Of a DNA stretch of 64,000 nucleotides, positions 17,828-25,816 are shown piece after piece. Under the pieces are notes generated by a model, which ran no database searches, was not told the origin of the DNA, and saw nothing but the letters and a program-made list of their open reading frames with translations. Both the position numbers and the translations under genes were made by a program. The DNA comes from Streptomyces bottropensis ATCC 25435 (lineage in GTDB: Bacteria > Actinomycetota > Actinomycetes > Streptomycetales > Streptomycetaceae). The first letter of the stretch is position 1. Each line of letters starts with the position of its first letter. The stretch is from contig NZ_KB911581.1 in the NCBI RefSeq assembly GCF_000383595.1, positions 6,717,519 through 6,781,518 of the forward strand, written 5' to 3'.

Positions 17828-18427
17828 GTGTTCCGTAGCCGCGCCAAGAGCGAGAAGGAATCGGCCGCCGACAAGGCGGCGGTGACCGACTCCCCGCAGA
17901 CCCGTCACCCGCAGGCCCCCAAGGGGCGGCCCACTCCCAAGCGGAGTGTGGCCCAAGGCCAGCGTCGAAGCGTCGCCAATACGCCGACGACGCGCAAGGA
18001 GGCCGCCAAGCGCTCCCGCGACGAGCGCCGCTCCGCCATGGAGAAGCAGCGCCAGGCGCTGGCCACCGGCGACGAGCGCTATCTGCCCGCCCGGGACAAG
18101 GGTCCCGTGCGCAGGTTCGCCCGTGACTTCGTGGACTCGCGCTTCCACATCGCCGAGTTCTTCCTGCCACTGGCCGTGCTCATCCTCGTGCTGAGCATGG
18201 TGCGGGTGGCGTCGCTGCAGAACGTCGCGCTGCTGCTGTGGCTGTTCGTGATCGTGCTGATCGTGGTCGACTCGATCGCTCTCGCGTTCCGCCTGAAGAA
18301 GCAGCTGAACGAGCGCTTCCCCGACGCGAACAAGAAGGGCGCGGTGGCCTACGCCCTGATGCGCACGCTCCAGATGCGTCGCCTCCGGCTGCCGAAGCCG
18401 CAGGTCAAGCGCGGAGAGCGGCCCTGA
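17828..18427 (+). CDS. DUF3043 family membrane protein
   Basis: This 199-residue protein has a long basic N-terminus (RSRAKSEKESAADK, then KRSRDERRSAMEKQR). Two membrane helices follow at about 115-160 (FFLPLAVLILVLSMV and ALLLWLFVIVLIVVDS), then a basic tail. M. tuberculosis Rv2206 is of this type. The GTG at 17828 has no Shine-Dalgarno sequence, but TACCCT lies 8 bases upstream, which fits a leaderless start. Its stop overlaps the presumed start of the next gene. Function is unknown. Confidence 0.88.
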   Translation: MFRSRAKSEKESAADKAAVTDSPQTRHPQAPKGRPTPKRSVAQGQRRSVANTPTTRKEAAKRSRDERRSAMEKQRQALATGDERYLPARDKGPVRRFARDFVDSRFHIAEFFLPLAVLILVLSMVRVASLQNVALLLWLFVIVLIVVDSIALAFRLKKQLNERFPDANKKGAVAYALMRTLQMRRLRLPKPQVKRGERP

Positions 18428-19221
18428 GCACGACCCCTTTCTCCGGTAGTGCGGCGCAGGCCTGGCTGAACCGGCTGGGCACTCTGCGTGAGGTCGTACG
18501 CCAGGAGCTGGTCTCCCGGCAGGTCGACGAGCAGATAGCCGGACGTTTCCCGGTCGGCCAGCGGCTGCGGGTCCTGGACGTGGGCATGGGGCAGGGCACG
18601 CAGGCGCTGCGGCTGGCCCGTGCCGGGCACGCGGTGACCGGGATCGAACGGGAGGCGAAGCTGATCGCCGTCGCCCGGGAGGCGCTCGCCGCGGAGCCCG
18701 AGGGCATCCGGGGGCGGGTGCGGATCGTGGAGGGCGACGGCCGGGACACGGGCGTGCACTTCCTGCCGGGCAGTTTCGACGTGGTGCTCTGTCACGGCGT
18801 CCTGATGTATGTCGAGGAGCCGGACGCGCTGCTGGCGGGGCTGGCGCGGATGCTGGCGCCCGGGGGACTGCTGTCCCTGCTCGTGCGCAACGGCGACGCG
18901 CTCGCGATGCGGGCGGGGCTGGCCGGGGACTGGGCCGGGGCGCTGGCCGCCTTCGACACCACCGCGTACCGCAATCGGCTCGGGCTGGATGTGCGGGCGG
19001 ACCGACTGGCGACGCTGACGGACGCGCTGGCGGGGATCGGGGCGCCGTTGCACGCGTGGTACGGGGTGCGGGTGTTCACGGATCTCGCCGCGGACGACGC
19101 GGTGGTGCCCGACGGGCAGGGGAACCTGGAGGCGCTGCTCGCGGCGGAGGAACGGGCGGGGCGGACGGATCCCTATCGGCAGGTGGCGGCGTTGCTGCAC
19201 CTGTGTGGAGTGCGGGGCTGA
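18424..19221 (+). CDS. Class I SAM-dependent methyltransferase (apparent CTG start)
   Basis: This roughly 265-residue protein has the SAM-binding motif LRVLDVGMGQGTQALRLA (about 43-60), the acidic GIERE and the later motif DVVLCHGVLMYVEEPD. That is the fold of small-molecule or tRNA carboxymethylating methyltransferases. No ATG, GTG or TTG lies between the end of the upstream gene and the SAM motif. The best start is CTG at 18424, inside a CTGA overlap with the upstream stop and preceded by GGAGAG. An in-frame GTG at 18238 would need a long overlap with the upstream gene. Substrate unknown. Confidence 0.85.
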   Translation: MSTTPFSGSAAQAWLNRLGTLREVVRQELVSRQVDEQIAGRFPVGQRLRVLDVGMGQGTQALRLARAGHAVTGIEREAKLIAVAREALAAEPEGIRGRVRIVEGDGRDTGVHFLPGSFDVVLCHGVLMYVEEPDALLAGLARMLAPGGLLSLLVRNGDALAMRAGLAGDWAGALAAFDTTAYRNRLGLDVRADRLATLTDALAGIGAPLHAWYGVRVFTDLAADDAVVPDGQGNLEALLAAEERAGRTDPYRQVAALLHLCGVRG

Positions 19222-19306
19222 GGGACGCCCGGCAGCTCGGGGGTGCGGGGCTCGGGGCGGGGGCGGGGCGGAGCCCCGGACAGGAACCCCGCCCCGCCGC
19301 GGAGCA

Positions 19307-19510
19307 CTACGCCTGCAGGCTCATCGGGCCGTAGATCTCCGTCGTGTCCTCGAAGAGGCGGACCTGGTGGGCGCCGCCCTCCAGAAGCTCCTTCCAGTGC
19401 TCCCCGATCCACGACTCGGCGTCCCCCTGGGTCGTGAACTCCTCGGGCTGGACCGCGGGCTGGACCTCCGCCCCGTCGGCCTTCTCGAACCGCCACAGCC
19501 ATGCCGCCAT
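19307..19510 (-). CDS. Small conserved acidic protein
   Basis: This 67-residue protein begins MAAWLWRFEKADG and ends IYGPMSLQA, with no membrane segment or signal. A perfect GGAGG lies 5 bases before the ATG at 19510. From memory, proteins of this kind are widespread in Streptomyces, but I know no function. It lies convergent to the methyltransferase and divergent from the cobU fusion gene. Confidence 0.8.
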   Translation of the reverse strand: MAAWLWRFEKADGAEVQPAVQPEEFTTQGDAESWIGEHWKELLEGGAHQVRLFEDTTEIYGPMSLQA

Positions 19511-19637
19511 GTGAGCCTCCGTAAGTACCGGCCCGGCACCGCACACAGGGTGCCAAGCAAGATCCGGTTCCTCCCCTGAGCCTAGTCGGACGCACAAGAC
19601 CTGCGGGTGGTCATCGGGACACGCGAAAATCGGGGGC

Positions 19638-20843
19638 GTGGAACTGACTTTGCTCGGCACCGGCGCCCCCGCGGGGCTTCCCCGCCCCGACTGCCCGTGC
19701 GCGGTGTGCGCGACCGCGCTCGGTGATGCCGCGCGCGGGGCGACCGCGCTGCTCGTGGACGGCGCATTGCTGCTCGACCTCACTCCGGGCGCCGCCCTCG
19801 CGGCCGCGCGCGCCGGGCACTCCCTGACCGGGGTGCGGCAGGTACTGCTGTCGCACCCGCACGACGGACCCGCCGTGGAGGTGCCGCCGGGGCTGCCGCA
19901 GCCGGGCCGGGTGCCGGACGGGCGTGAGCTGGCGCTGCTGACCGGGCACCGGGTGCGGGCACTGGCCCTGGACGCGCCGGGCACCGGGTACGCGGTGACC
20001 GGGCCGGGCGGGCAGCGGCTGCTGTACCTGCCCCCGAGGGGCGCGCCCGCCGGCCTGGAGGAGCACGCGGCGGAGCCGTACGACATGGTGCTCGCCGACG
20101 TCCTCGGGCGGCCGGACGCGCTGGCGCGGCTGCGGAGGACGGGTGCCGTCGGGCCGACGACCGATGTCGTGGCCGTCCACATCGACCACGACGTGCCGGC
20201 GGACGGCGAGTTGCCGCGCCGGCTCGCTGCGGCGGGCGCGCGCGCCGTGCCCGACGGGACGACGCTGACAGTGGGGGCCTACGAGGACGTGCCCGACGTA
20301 CCGCGCCGCACGCTGGTGCTCGGCGGGGCGCGGTCGGGGAAGTCGGTGGAGGCCGAGCGGCGGCTGGAGGCGTTCCCGGACGTGCTCTACGTGGCGACCG
20401 GCGGGACGCGGGGCGGCGACGGGGAGTGGGCCGAGCGGGTCTCCGCCCACCGGGAGCGGCGGCCCGGTTCCTGGCGCACCGTGGAGACGTGCGACCTCGT
20501 CCCGCTGCTGAAGGAGGACGACGGGCCGCCGCTGCTCATCGACTGTCTCTCCCTGTGGCTGACGGACGCGATGGACGAGGTGGGGGCGTGGGACGACGCC
20601 GAGTGGGCCGACGGCGGGGAGCGCGCGCTCCGGGCGCGCGTCACCGAACTGACCGACGCCGTACGGCACACGCGCCGCACGATCGTCGCCGTCTCCAACG
20701 AGGTCGGCTCCGGCATCGTCCCCGCCACCGCCTCCGGCCGCCGCTACCGCGACGAACTCGGGCGGCTCAACGCGTCCTTCGGGGCGGAGTGCGAGCACGT
20801 GCTGCTGGTGGTGGCGGGACAGGCGCTGTCCCTGCGGGGGTGA
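19638..20843 (+). CDS. cobU: PhnP-like metallo-beta-lactamase domain fused to CobU
   Basis: This 401-residue protein has two parts. Residues about 1-215 resemble a PhnP-type metallo-beta-lactamase fold (GTGAPAGLPRPDCPCAVC, VLLSHPHDGPAVE), but the HxHxDH metal motif is degenerate. Residues about 222-401 are CobU, the adenosylcobinamide kinase/guanylyltransferase of cobalamin assembly, with P-loop GGARSGKS (229-236) and guanylylated histidine H271 in HRERRPGSW. With CobT and CobS nearby it should activate cobinamide before lower-ligand attachment. The GTG at 19638 has only a weak purine-rich site upstream. The role of the first domain is unknown. Confidence 0.9.
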   Translation: MELTLLGTGAPAGLPRPDCPCAVCATALGDAARGATALLVDGALLLDLTPGAALAAARAGHSLTGVRQVLLSHPHDGPAVEVPPGLPQPGRVPDGRELALLTGHRVRALALDAPGTGYAVTGPGGQRLLYLPPRGAPAGLEEHAAEPYDMVLADVLGRPDALARLRRTGAVGPTTDVVAVHIDHDVPADGELPRRLAAAGARAVPDGTTLTVGAYEDVPDVPRRTLVLGGARSGKSVEAERRLEAFPDVLYVATGGTRGGDGEWAERVSAHRERRPGSWRTVETCDLVPLLKEDDGPPLLIDCLSLWLTDAMDEVGAWDDAEWADGGERALRARVTELTDAVRHTRRTIVAVSNEVGSGIVPATASGRRYRDELGRLNASFGAECEHVLLVVAGQALSLRG

Positions 20844-20903
20844 GGCACGGGCTGGTCCCGACGGGAGTGAGACACGGGGTGTGGAAGCGCCAGGGGGCGC
20901 GCG

Positions 20904-21752
20904 TCACGTGGTGCGGCGCGCGAGGATGCGGTGCGCGCGGGGCGGGAGCGGGGTGCAGTGGCGGGTGGTGAGGATCTCGTAGCCCAGGGACCGCAGTTCG
21001 GTGAGCAGGTTGCGCGGGGGCATGAGGTGGAGGGGGCGTGGCCGGTCGCGCGGCCTCCAGTAGCGGCGGTCGCCGAGGGGCAGGGTGCCGAACGGGCGCG
21101 CGGGGTGCGGGACTTCGAGGAGGAGGTGGCCGCCGGGACGCAGCACGGTGTGGGCGGCGCGGAGTTCGTCGCGGGGGTCGGCGGTGTGTTCGAGGTGGTG
21201 GAACATGCTGACCACGTCGTAGCGGGCGCGCAGCCGCGCGGTGATCTCCGGGTCGGTGAGCAGGCCCTGGTACGCCTCCTCCACCCGCCCGGCCTCCCAG
21301 GCCCGTTCGATGCGCCGGGTCGGGTCGAGGCCGTCGAAGGAGGTGTAGGGGTGGATCGCGCGCGCTGCCTGCGGGAAGTGGCCGTGTCCGGTGCCGACGT
21401 CCAGCCAGCTCTCCGGTTCGGCGTACGGCAGCAGTGCGCGGGCGGCGCCCCGATGGTGTCCGCGGCGCCGGCGCCCGTCCGGATCGGTCCGGCCGTCGTC
21501 CGCTCCGGGGTGCTGGTGGTGTCTGAGCAGCAGGCCGTCCGCCGTGGGCCGGGGGTTCTGGAAGGCGTGCGCGCAGTCCCGGCACTCGTCCACCGCGAAG
21601 GTGCCCGGCGTGCGCCGCCTGCCCTCCGGCGCGCGCACGCGGGTACGCAACTGCCGTGAGCCGCACCAGGGGCAGTCGTCCCGGCGCGGTTCGTGGAAGG
21701 GGTCGGCTCCCGTGGCGGGTCGGCCGGGCTCCGGCCGCGGGGTGGGGGGCAT
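20904..21752 (-). CDS. SAM-dependent methyltransferase with N-terminal zinc ribbon
   Basis: This 282-residue protein has paired cysteines near residue 28 (CPWC) and residue 55 (CRDC), probably a zinc site. A methyltransferase core follows with WLDVGTGHGHF and DVVSMFHHLEHTADP. The arrangement resembles sugar or polysaccharide C-methyltransferase-like families. The ATG at 21752 is the first that gives a sensible N-terminus; the frame stays open far upstream only because of GC bias. It sits between two cobalamin genes on the opposite strand, and no link to that pathway is evident. Confidence 0.8.
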   Translation of the reverse strand: MPPTPRPEPGRPATGADPFHEPRRDDCPWCGSRQLRTRVRAPEGRRRTPGTFAVDECRDCAHAFQNPRPTADGLLLRHHQHPGADDGRTDPDGRRRRGHHRGAARALLPYAEPESWLDVGTGHGHFPQAARAIHPYTSFDGLDPTRRIERAWEAGRVEEAYQGLLTDPEITARLRARYDVVSMFHHLEHTADPRDELRAAHTVLRPGGHLLLEVPHPARPFGTLPLGDRRYWRPRDRPRPLHLMPPRNLLTELRSLGYEILTTRHCTPLPPRAHRILARRTT

Positions 21753-21944
21753 GGCGGCTCCTGGGAACGACGGGATCGCGTACGCGACCGGGGTGATGAC
21801 GTACGGACATTCGCACCGAAAAGGTACGTAGGTGAGCGGGATCCCGGGCGCAACGACGTGCCCGTGGCGCGGTGGGACGTTCGCCGGTCGCGGGGGCACG
21901 GTGTGGCGCGGTCGTGTTCGATCGCTGCCGGTACTGTTCGGCGA

Positions 21945-23060
21945 ATGAGCTCGCTTAATCTCGACGACTTCACCGATCTGATCGAGCGCCCCGACGGCGG
22001 GGTGCGCCGCGACGCCGAGGCGCGGCGGGAGCGGCAGATCGTGCCGCCCGGGGCGCTGGGCCGCCTCGACGAACTGGGTGAGTGGCTGGCGGCGGCGCAG
22101 TCGGCCGTGCCGGTGCGGCCGATCGGCCGGGCCCGGGTGCTGCTGTTCGCGGGCGACCACGGGATCGCCGGACTCGGGGTCTCGGCGCGGGCCGCGGGCA
22201 CGGCGGACGAGCTGGTGCGGGCCGTCCTCGACGGGAGCAGCCCGGTGGCGGTGCTGGCCCGGCAGCTCGACGTCCCCGTGCGCGTGGTGGACCTCGCGCT
22301 GGACTGCGACCCCGAGGCGCTGCCCGCGGAGGTCGTCCGGCATCGGGTGCGGCGCGGGTCGGGGCGTATCGATGTCGAGGACGCACTGACGGCCGAGGAG
22401 GCGGAGGCCGCCTTCCGGGTGGGTGTCGCCCTCGCGGACGAGGAGGCGGACTCCGGGACCGATCTCGTCGTCCTCGGCGATGTGAGCGTCGGCGGGACCA
22501 CGGCGGCGGCGGTTCTCGTCGCCGGGCTGTGCGGGACCGACGCGTCCGTCGTCACCGGGCGGGGCGGGCGGGCGATCGACGATCTGACGTGGATGCGCAA
22601 GTGCGCGGCGGTCCGGGACGCCCTGCGGCGGGCCCGGCCGGTGCTGGGGGACCAGCTGCAGCTGCTCGCCGCCGTGGGCGGGGCGGATCTCGCGGCGATG
22701 ACCGGGTTCCTGCTGCAGAGCGCGGTACGGAAGATGCCGGTGATCCTGGACGGCGTGGTGTCGGCGGCGTGCGCGCTGGTCGCCCAGCGGGTCGCCTTCC
22801 GGGCGCCGGACTGGTGGCTGGCCGGGCAGAGCAGCGGGGAGCCGGCCCAGGCCAAGGCGCTGGACCGGATGGCCATCGAGCCGCTGCTCGACCACGGGGT
22901 GAAGGTCGGGGAGGGGGCGGGGGCGCTGCTGGCGCTGCCGTTGGTGCGGGCCGCGGCGGCGTGGGCGGCGGAGCTGCCCGAGCGCGAGCCCGACGCGGCG
23001 GAGCCGGACGCGACGGCGCCGAAGCCGGCGAAGCCGGCCGAGGAGTACGACGCGACCTGA
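21945..23060 (+). CDS. cobT: Nicotinate-nucleotide--dimethylbenzimidazole phosphoribosyltransferase
   Basis: This 371-residue enzyme makes alpha-ribazole phosphate, the nucleotide loop precursor of cobalamin. Family motifs include FAGDHGIAGLGVSA, GDVSVGGTTAAAV and the catalytic-glutamate segment GVKVGEGAGALLALPL. The last 30 residues are an Ala/Pro/Glu-rich tail. The ATG at 21945 aligns with the usual N-terminus. cobS follows about 1.9 kb downstream on the same strand, separated by two membrane-protein genes. Confidence 0.94.
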   Translation: MSSLNLDDFTDLIERPDGGVRRDAEARRERQIVPPGALGRLDELGEWLAAAQSAVPVRPIGRARVLLFAGDHGIAGLGVSARAAGTADELVRAVLDGSSPVAVLARQLDVPVRVVDLALDCDPEALPAEVVRHRVRRGSGRIDVEDALTAEEAEAAFRVGVALADEEADSGTDLVVLGDVSVGGTTAAAVLVAGLCGTDASVVTGRGGRAIDDLTWMRKCAAVRDALRRARPVLGDQLQLLAAVGGADLAAMTGFLLQSAVRKMPVILDGVVSAACALVAQRVAFRAPDWWLAGQSSGEPAQAKALDRMAIEPLLDHGVKVGEGAGALLALPLVRAAAAWAAELPEREPDAAEPDATAPKPAKPAEEYDAT

Positions 23061-23372
23061 GTCGACCCGAGTCCCGGCCGGGGCGTCGGTTCTTCGGGTG
23101 CGGGTGAGCGGGGGCTGGTCGCGCAGTTCCACGCGCCCCTGAAATGCAGGGGCCGCGCCCCGTGCTTTTCGGGCCCGCAGGGGCCTGGGCTTGCCGGGGC
23201 GCGGGGAACCGCGCGAGAAGTCCCACCGGACGAGCGGGCCGGGAGAGACCGGGATCACGCGGGTCCCGCTCAACTTCGCACCTCTCCGGCCGGTCTTCGA
23301 CCACGGCGGGCGCAACAGCGCGCCTGGTTCCTGGAGTCGCACGGACGAGGTCGCACGGATGAGGACGGACCG
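23061..23372. other. Intergenic region dominated by a paired inverted repeat
   Basis: This 312-bp gap holds one direct copy (23113-23153) and one inverted copy (23194-23227) of the dispersed GCGCAGTTCCCC repeat, which can fold into a long hairpin after cobT. The remaining 145 bases lead to the TTG start of the next gene. I see no coding sequence. Confidence 0.6.
23113..23227. repeat. Paired inverted copies of the dispersed repeat
   Basis: The left arm reads GCGCAGTTCCACGCGCCCCT and the right arm has GGGGCGCGGGGAACCGCGCG, about 45 bases apart. The inner part carries GGGCCCGCAGGGGCCTGGGC. It looks like a short version of the longer element at 42403-42749. It may act as a transcription terminator after cobT. 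Confidence 0.65.
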
Positions 23373-24194
23373 TTGAACAGGGCCGCCCGTCGGGCCCGCG
23401 CCGAATGGGGCCGCCTGTACGGGGCCGTGCGCCCGGCCCTGACGGGCCGTCGTCTGCGGGCCGTCCCCCTGACGCTCACCGCCGTCTGCCTCGCGGCCGC
23501 CGTTCACCTGGTGCACCGGCAGCCCTGGGGCTACCGGTTCATCGAGGACGTCGGTGCCGTGCGGGCGGAGGACCCGCTCGGGCTCGCACTGCTGCGGACA
23601 CCGCTCTCCCTCTTCGTACCGGCGCTGGACCTGCCCGTGTGGGGTGCGCTGGCGCAGATCCTGCTCGTGTTCGGGATGGCGGAGATCTGTCTGGGCCGAC
23701 GGCGGACCCTGGTGATCGCGTACGTCGCCACGCTGGCCGGCACGCTGTACGCGCGCGTGGGCATCGCGCTGGGGCCCGACGTCCCCCTGGTCGGGCTGCC
23801 CGCGTCGGACGCGCGGGTCGTGGACACCGGGCCGTCGGCGGCCGTGGTGGGGCTCGCCGTGTTCGTGGGGTGGCGGCACCGGGCGTACCTCACGGCGGGG
23901 GCGGTCGTGGTGGCGATGGTCGTCGAGGTGCTGGTGAAGGAGAACCTCGCGGGCAAGGAACATCTGGCGGCGATCGCGGCCGTGCTGGTGGTGTACGGGG
24001 TCGTGACCGCGCGTCAGCGGCGCTCCGGCCGCTCGGCCGACTCCGGCGGGCCGGTGCGCCCGGTCGGGTCCGACGGGCCGGCCGGGAGCGCGGGGCGGGC
24101 CGCGGACTCCAGTTCCGGTGCCGCGTCCGGGGCGCCGCCGATCCAGTCCTGCAACCGGCGGCTGGGGCCGGTCCAGCGGCGGTCGTGGCGGTAG
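23373..24194 (+). CDS. Rhomboid-like membrane protein
   Basis: This 273-residue protein has about six membrane helices between residues 25 and 215, followed by a Gly/Ser-rich tail. A serine in TGPSAAVVG and a histidine in KEHLAAIAAV stand where the catalytic Ser and His of rhomboid proteases occur, though the GxSG motif is not exact. Protease activity is uncertain. The start is TTG at 23373 with GAGGA 8 bases upstream. Its 3' end overlaps the opposite-strand gene by 181 bp. Confidence 0.7.
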   Translation: MNRAARRARAEWGRLYGAVRPALTGRRLRAVPLTLTAVCLAAAVHLVHRQPWGYRFIEDVGAVRAEDPLGLALLRTPLSLFVPALDLPVWGALAQILLVFGMAEICLGRRRTLVIAYVATLAGTLYARVGIALGPDVPLVGLPASDARVVDTGPSAAVVGLAVFVGWRHRAYLTAGAVVVAMVVEVLVKENLAGKEHLAAIAAVLVVYGVVTARQRRSGRSADSGGPVRPVGSDGPAGSAGRAADSSSGAASGAPPIQSCNRRLGPVQRRSWR

Positions 24195-24859
24195 GCGCGC
24201 TTCCAGGAGCGGGCGCGGGCGCGCGGGCGGCGGCGGTAGAAACGGCGGGCCCAGGCGGAGGTGGGGCGGGCCAGGCGAATGGCCCCGATGACGGCGATGA
24301 AAGGGATGACCACGCCGAAGATCGCCGTGCGGGTCTTGCCCTTGGCGAGGGCGATCAGGGCGATGAGGAAGTTCGTCCCCATGCTGAGCATGACGGCGCC
24401 CCGGCCCTGGACCTCCTCGTCGTCGAGGTCATTGACGCCGAAGGGCAGGAACCCGACCAGCATCAGGCCCACCAGGGCGGCCGTCAGCACGACCACCTCG
24501 ACGCTCTTGCGGCCCTCCTCGCTCCAGTACACGTCGTCCAGGTGCAGGATCAGCGCGAACTCGTCCAGCACCAGCCCCACCCCCATGCCGAACAGCACGG
24601 CGGAGATCAGCGCGCCGAAGCCATGCCCGTCGCCCGCCACCGAGCCGAAGCCGCCGACGACGGTGAGGACGATGCCGGGGACGACGTGGTGGATGTGCAC
24701 CCCGCCGCTGCCGCTGATGTTGCGGAACGGGCCCTTGCCCGCACGGATCAGGCGGGTGATGACCCGGGTGATCAGGAAGGTCAGGACGAACGCGGTGAGC
24801 GCGAGAAGCAGGGGCAGTTTGCCCGGCTCGATGATGTTCCGCTCCCACCAGTGGCCCAT
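24014..24859 (-). CDS. Integral membrane protein with a GVHIHH motif, function unknown
   Basis: This 281-residue protein has about six hydrophobic segments between residues 14 and 200, with GGVHIHHVVPG after the first one and LDEFALILHLDDVYW further on. A basic tail (RARSWKRAYRHDRRW) and a disordered C-terminus follow. The clustered His and acidic residues near membrane segments suggest a metal or lipid-headgroup site, which is inference. Its last 181 bases overlap the rhomboid-like gene on the other strand. Confidence 0.8.
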   Translation of the reverse strand: MGHWWERNIIEPGKLPLLLALTAFVLTFLITRVITRLIRAGKGPFRNISGSGGVHIHHVVPGIVLTVVGGFGSVAGDGHGFGALISAVLFGMGVGLVLDEFALILHLDDVYWSEEGRKSVEVVVLTAALVGLMLVGFLPFGVNDLDDEEVQGRGAVMLSMGTNFLIALIALAKGKTRTAIFGVVIPFIAVIGAIRLARPTSAWARRFYRRRPRARARSWKRAYRHDRRWTGPSRRLQDWIGGAPDAAPELESAARPALPAGPSDPTGRTGPPESAERPERR

Positions 24860-24939
24860 ATGCGAACTTTATCCACGACCGCTCCCGGCCGCCCCCGGCC
24901 GCCGCCGAGGCCGTCGGCTCCGCCGGGTAGCCTGCGCCG

Positions 24940-25749
24940 GTGTCCACGACCCCCGAGCCCTGCCTCCCACCCCGCCCCGCGCTCCTCGACGGCCCGCGTT
25001 TCGCGTTCGGCACCCTCACCGTGCTGCCGGTGAGCGTGCGCCGCTGGGACCGGGAGGCCGCGCGCGCCGGGATGCTGTGGGCGCCGGTCGCCGGCCTGGT
25101 CGTCGGTCTGGGCGCGGCCGCGCTCGGCGCCCTCCTGCTGCTTCTCGGCTCCGGTCCGCTGCTCGCCGCCGTGGCCTCCGTCGCCGTACCGGCGGTCCTC
25201 ACCAGGGGGCTCCACCTGGACGGGCTCGCCGACACCGCCGACGGCCTCGGCAGCGGCAAGCCCGCCGAGGACGCCCTGCGGATCATGAAGCAGTCGGACA
25301 TCGGGCCGTTCGGGGTGGTCACCCTCGTCCTGGTGCTGCTGGCCCAGGTCGCCGCGCTCACCGAGGCGTACGGCGAGTCCTGGGCGCTGGGCGCCCTCGC
25401 GGCGGCCGTCTCGGCGACCGCCGCGCGGCTGGCACTGACCCTGGCGGCGCGCGCCGGCATGCCCCCGGCCCGGCCGGAGGGGCTCGGGGCGGCGGTGGCG
25501 GGGGTGGTGCCGGTTCGGTCCGCGCTGCTCACGGCCGCCCTGGTCGCATGCGCGGCGGCGGGCGCGGGGGCCCTCCTCGGCCCCTACGACCTGGGCCGTG
25601 CGGTGCTGGCGGTCGTCGTCGCCTGTGGTGCCGCCGAGCTGCTGCTCGGCCACTGCGTACGGCGGTTCGGCGGGGTCACCGGTGATGTCTTCGGAGGCCT
25701 GGCGGAAACGGCGGCGACCGCGGCCCTCGTCGTGTTCACCCTGGGGTGA
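24940..25749 (+). CDS. cobS: Adenosylcobinamide-GDP ribazoletransferase (cobalamin synthase)
   Basis: This 269-residue integral membrane enzyme joins adenosylcobinamide-GDP to alpha-ribazole (phosphate), the last assembly step of cobalamin. The family motif HLDGLADTADGLGSG is present, followed by MKQSDIGPFGV. Six or so hydrophobic helices cover the rest. The GTG at 24940 gives a short soluble N-terminus before the conserved FAFGTLTVLPV. With cobU and cobT it completes the lower-ligand pathway found here. Confidence 0.94.
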   Translation: MSTTPEPCLPPRPALLDGPRFAFGTLTVLPVSVRRWDREAARAGMLWAPVAGLVVGLGAAALGALLLLLGSGPLLAAVASVAVPAVLTRGLHLDGLADTADGLGSGKPAEDALRIMKQSDIGPFGVVTLVLVLLAQVAALTEAYGESWALGALAAAVSATAARLALTLAARAGMPPARPEGLGAAVAGVVPVRSALLTAALVACAAAGAGALLGPYDLGRAVLAVVVACGAAELLLGHCVRRFGGVTGDVFGGLAETAATAALVVFTLG

Positions 25750-25816
25750 TCCCCGAGGGGACCTCCAGGGGGACCTTAGGGAAGTGTCTGCGGGGCGCCG
25801 ACCGGGGTGGTCGGGA

